Source of the DNA: an uncultured Actinomycetes bacterium
Lineage (GTDB): Bacteria > Actinomycetota > Thermoleophilia > Solirubrobacterales > Thermoleophilaceae
Assembly: GCA_946481495.1 (NCBI GenBank)
Contig: CAMLNW010000160.1
Coordinates: forward strand, 1-6,568
Direction of reading: 5' to 3'
DNA: 6,568 nucleotides
Part shown: positions 4,597 to 6,568 of the stretch, in pieces
Layout of the letters: each line of letters begins with the position of its first letter
Numbering within the stretch: the first letter of the stretch is position 1
Translations under genes and position numbers: made by a program
Notes under the pieces: generated by a model
What the model was told of the DNA's origin: nothing
What the model saw: the letters and a program-made list of their open reading frames with translations, nothing else
Database searches by the model: none

Positions 4597-5559
4597 ATGC
4601 CGCCACGACGCGTCATCGGGATCGACGCGGGGGGCACCAAGCTGCTCGGCGGGGTCGTCGACGAGCAGCTCGCTGTCCACAACCGGGTCCACCGCACGTG
4701 GCGGGGAGCCGATCGTGCCGAGACGCTGGAGATCTTCGTCGCGGCCGTGGAAGAGATCCGGGCGGCGGCTCCCGACGTTGCCGCTGTCGGCTTTGGGATT
4801 CCATCGCTGGTCGACCACGAGCACGGAGTCTCGGTCTGGTCGAACCACCTGCCGATCGACGACGTCCCGTTCCGCGATCTGATGAGCGAGCGGCTCGGAC
4901 TGCCGGTCTTCGTCGACAACGACACCAACGCGGCGATCCTCGCCGAGCACCGTCACGGCGCCGCGGCCGGCGCCGAGCACGCGGTGATGCTGGCGCTCGG
5001 CACCGGGATCGGCGGCGGCCTGATCGTCGGCGGTCGCGTCCATCGCGGCGCGCGCGGCTTCGCCGGCGAGCTCGGCCACATGACGATCGACCTGCACGGC
5101 GAGGACTGTCCCGGCGACTGCCCGGGGAAGGGCTGCTTCGAGACCGTCGTCTCGGGCCGCGCGATCGGCGTGGCGGCGCGGCGGCTGGCCGGGGTTCAGC
5201 CCGATTCGACCTTCGGCCGGCTGGCCGCCGAGGGCCGCGAGATCCGCGGCGGCCTGGTCACCGAGCTGGCGCACGACGGCGACGAGCAGGCGCTCGGCGT
5301 GCTGGCGCTCGTCGGTCAGCGGCTGGGGATCGGGATCGCCGGGCTCGTCAACGCGCTCGACCCGAGCGTGATCGTGATCGGCGGTGGCGCCGTCGCCGCC
5401 GGCGATCTGCTGCTCGCCCCGGCGCGCGACGCGCTCGCCGAGCGCGCGCTTCCGCCTGGCGGCGACCCGCCGCCGATCGTTCCCGCGCGCTTCGGCAGCG
5501 AGTCTGGGATGCTCGGGGCCGCGCTGCTGGCACTCGACGGGGAGGGAACGTGGGCCTGA
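4597..5559 (+). CDS. ROK-family sugar kinase, glucokinase-like
   Basis: This 320-residue protein is probably an ATP-dependent cytoplasmic kinase for glucose or a related hexose or amino sugar. Domain marks in order: the phosphate-binding loop IDAGGTK (9-15), VDNDTNAA with the probable catalytic base Asp109 (106-113), GTGIGGG (135-141), the sugar-contacting E158-L-G-H161, a zinc site with Cys171, Cys175 and Cys180 plus His161, Glu182, and VIVIGGG (258-264) in the C-terminal nucleotide lobe. The cysteines are spaced C-x3-C-x4-C rather than C-x-C-x4-C, a variant I associate with actinobacterial members. There is no N-terminal helix-turn-helix, so it is a kinase rather than a ROK repressor. The substrate cannot be fixed from sequence. 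The ATG follows a -10-like TATATC by 8 nt with no ribosome site (leaderless). Its end overlaps rsmI by 10 bp. Confidence 0.92.
   Translation: MPPRRVIGIDAGGTKLLGGVVDEQLAVHNRVHRTWRGADRAETLEIFVAAVEEIRAAAPDVAAVGFGIPSLVDHEHGVSVWSNHLPIDDVPFRDLMSERLGLPVFVDNDTNAAILAEHRHGAAAGAEHAVMLALGTGIGGGLIVGGRVHRGARGFAGELGHMTIDLHGEDCPGDCPGKGCFETVVSGRAIGVAARRLAGVQPDSTFGRLAAEGREIRGGLVTELAHDGDEQALGVLALVGQRLGIGIAGLVNALDPSVIVIGGGAVAAGDLLLAPARDALAERALPPGGDPPPIVPARFGSESGMLGAALLALDGEGTWA
5541..5546 (+). promoter_or_regulatory. Shine-Dalgarno for rsmI inside the ROK gene
   Basis: GGAGGG lies 3-4 nt before GTG 5550 and within the last codons of the ROK gene. It fixes the rsmI start and permits translational coupling across the 10-bp overlap. 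Confidence 0.7.
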
Positions 5560-6353
5560 CTGTCAGCCCGACGCCGATCGGGAACCTCGAGGACGTCACC
5601 CTGCGCGTGCTGTCCGCGCTGCGCGAGGCCGACGTCGTCGCCTGCGAGGACACCCGCCGCACGCGCACGCTGCTCGACCGCTACGGCGTCAACGCGAAGC
5701 TCGTCAGTTACCACGAGCACAACGAGGAGCAGCGGGCGGCGGAGCTCGTCGAGCAGATGCGCGGCGGCACGAACGTCGCGTTGGTCTCCGACGCCGGCAT
5801 GCCGCTCGTCTCCGACCCTGGCTACGTGCTGGTGCGCGCCTGCGTCGCGGCCGGCCTGCCGGTGGAGGTGCTGCCGGGACCGTCGGCCGCGCTCGCCGCG
5901 CTCGTCGCCTCGGCGCTGCCCGCCGACCGGTGGCGCTTCGCCGGCTTCCTGCCGCGCAAGGCGGGCGAGTTGCGCAAGGTGCTCTCAGAATCGGGCGGGA
6001 CGTTGATCGCCTTCGAGTCGCCGAAGCGGGTGCCGGCGACGCTGGCGCTGGCGGCGGAGATCGATCCCGAGCGTCAGGCGGCCGTCTGCCGCGAGCTGAC
6101 CAAGGCTCACGAGGAGGTGGCGCGCGGCAGCGCCGCCGAGCTCGCCGACCGCTACGCCGATGCTCCGCCGCGCGGTGAGGTCGTGCTCGTCTTCGGTCCG
6201 CCGAGCAAGGCGGAGGAGGACGGTCCTCCGGCCGGGCTTGACCAAGTCCGCAAGCTTGTCGACGCCGGCGCCAAGCCGCGCGTGGCCGCGCAGGTCGTCG
6301 CCGAGCTGACCGGCGGCAGTGCGAATCGCCTCTATTCGGCGCTGACCGAGTAA
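5550..6353 (+). CDS. rsmI: 16S rRNA (cytidine(1402)-2'-O)-methyltransferase RsmI
   Basis: RsmI uses S-adenosylmethionine to methylate the 2'-OH of C1402 in the 16S rRNA decoding centre. The 267-residue protein has the full tetrapyrrole-methylase-like fold signatures: PTPIGNLEDVTLR (7-19), ACEDTRRTRTLL (31-42), SYHEHNE (53-59), LVSDAGMPLVSDPGY (78-92), LPGPSAALAAL (108-118), GFLPRK (132-137), FESPKR (155-160) and RELTKAHEE. The usual Thr in SDAGTP is Met84 here, a modest substitution. A short helical C-terminal region (about 230-267) fits the RsmI helix-turn-helix extension. It starts at GTG 5550 with a strong ribosome site and overlaps the ROK gene by 10 bp, so it is co-transcribed from the ROK promoter. 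TAA ends it at 6351-6353. Confidence 0.97.
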   Translation: MGLTVSPTPIGNLEDVTLRVLSALREADVVACEDTRRTRTLLDRYGVNAKLVSYHEHNEEQRAAELVEQMRGGTNVALVSDAGMPLVSDPGYVLVRACVAAGLPVEVLPGPSAALAALVASALPADRWRFAGFLPRKAGELRKVLSESGGTLIAFESPKRVPATLALAAEIDPERQAAVCRELTKAHEEVARGSAAELADRYADAPPRGEVVLVFGPPSKAEEDGPPAGLDQVRKLVDAGAKPRVAAQVVAELTGGSANRLYSALTE

Positions 6354-6416
6354 CAAGCGGCGCACACAACGCAAGCGCTCGCGCACAGGCGAAACAGCGC
6401 AGTGACGGCGGTCCCA

Positions 6417-6432
6417 CGGCGAGTCGTCGCCG
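6417..6432 (+). terminator. Short hairpin after rsmI, weak terminator candidate
   Basis: CGGCGA (6417-6422) and TCGCCG (6427-6432) form a 6-bp GC-rich stem with a GTCG loop, 63 bp after the rsmI stop. No T tract follows. The rest of 6354-6448 shows no gene I can support. This is the only plausible stop signal before the next possible gene. Confidence 0.25.
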
Positions 6433-6433
6433 G

Positions 6434-6439
6434 TCTACC
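6434..6439 (+). promoter_or_regulatory. Weak -10-like element before the last partial gene
   Basis: TCTACC ends 9 nt before GTG 6449. The stretch TCTACCGTCGCCGGCGTG parallels the ROK start TATATCGTCCGGCCATG. This suggests the same leaderless layout, though the hexamer is a poor match to TATAAT. Confidence 0.25.
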
Positions 6440-6448
6440 GTCGCCGGC

Positions 6449-6568
6449 GTGCTCGGTCCGCAGACACCCGAAGCTGCCGTGGTGCTCGAATCCGTCGAAG
6501 CGCGGCTTGCGGCGGAACCCGCGCTTCGAGCCAGGCGTGCCGCGCGAATGGCGATGGCGGTCGCCGTC
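6449..6568 (+). CDS. Possible start of an unidentified protein, cut by the right edge
   Basis: From GTG 6449 the frame is open for 40 codons to the window end. The peptide begins MLGPQTPEAAVVLESVEARL, continues with an Arg/Ala-rich stretch (ALRARRAARM) and ends AMAVAV, which could be entering a transmembrane helix. I do not recognise a family. Support is the open frame, a plausible leaderless start after rsmI, and the same orientation as the ROK-rsmI pair. Against it, the open stretch is short in GC-rich DNA, there is no ribosome site, and an 11-bp inverted repeat lies within it. It may be a spurious reading. Confidence 0.35.
   Translation, partial: MLGPQTPEAAVVLESVEARLAAEPALRARRAARMAMAVAV
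6495..6529. repeat. 11-bp perfect inverted repeat with a 13-nt loop
   Basis: TCGAAGCGCGG (6495-6505) is the exact reverse complement of CCGCGCTTCGA (6519-6529), separated by 13 nt. It would form a stable hairpin in RNA. It lies within the possible partial gene at the right edge, so it could be a structured leader or terminator if that gene is not real. Confidence 0.6.

Noticed and set aside
3731..4882. Long plus-strand frame crossing the LCP gene and the ROK start
   Set aside because: It overlaps two well-supported genes in other frames and shows only composition-driven residues.
4698..5549. Upstream extension of the rsmI frame to 4698
   Set aside because: The Arg-rich translation is the ROK gene in another frame. 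GGAGGG before GTG 5550 and the RsmI N-terminal motif fix the start.
1..6568. tRNA, rRNA, transposase, integrase, toxin-antitoxin or defence genes
   Set aside because: I looked on both strands and saw no supporting motifs; the identified genes are ordinary chromosomal ones.

Overview
The window is high-GC DNA (roughly two thirds G+C by eye) holding core bacterial genes. The gene content fits an actinobacterium. The glycyl-tRNA synthetase is the single-chain type, the ROK kinase carries the C-x3-C-x4-C variant common in Actinomycetota, and there is a LytR-CpsA-Psr (LCP) cell-wall enzyme. The style resembles Thermoleophilia/Solirubrobacterales; that placement is an inference from protein style, not a search result.

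Layout, left to right. Positions 1-202 look like a scar. A + strand fragment resembling the end of a GH16 glycosidase meets, within a few bases, a - strand fragment resembling the start of a second (PHA-synthase-like) alpha/beta hydrolase. Next come a complete alpha/beta hydrolase (-, 225-1082), a hendecad-repeat coiled-coil membrane protein (+, 1246-1671), glyQS (-, 1668-3047), an FmdB-type zinc-ribbon protein with a serine-rich tail (+, 3119-3463), an LCP ligase (-, about 3467-4573), a ROK sugar kinase (+, 4597-5559) overlapping rsmI (+, 5550-6353), and a possible new partial gene running off the right end (+, from 6449).

The strands alternate, giving three divergent and two convergent junctions. 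All three divergent spacers carry a TATA-core promoter element readable on both strands, and these are the only TATA tetranucleotides I found by eye. Two of them sit so close to the start codons that leaderless mRNAs are predicted (zinc ribbon, ROK kinase, and the LCP gene if its start is moved to GTG 4573). The convergent junctions are very tight. One has a 4-bp CTAG overlap shared by both stop codons at the centre of a perfect 16-bp palindrome; the other has a 3-bp gap.

Functionally the genes cover translation (glyQS, rsmI), sugar phosphorylation (ROK), attachment of polymers to the wall (LCP) and unassigned roles (hydrolase, coiled coil, zinc ribbon). I see no defence system, CRISPR array, mobile element, tRNA or rRNA. 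The more unusual material is the left-end junction, the symmetric promoters with leaderless starts, and the hendecad protein.
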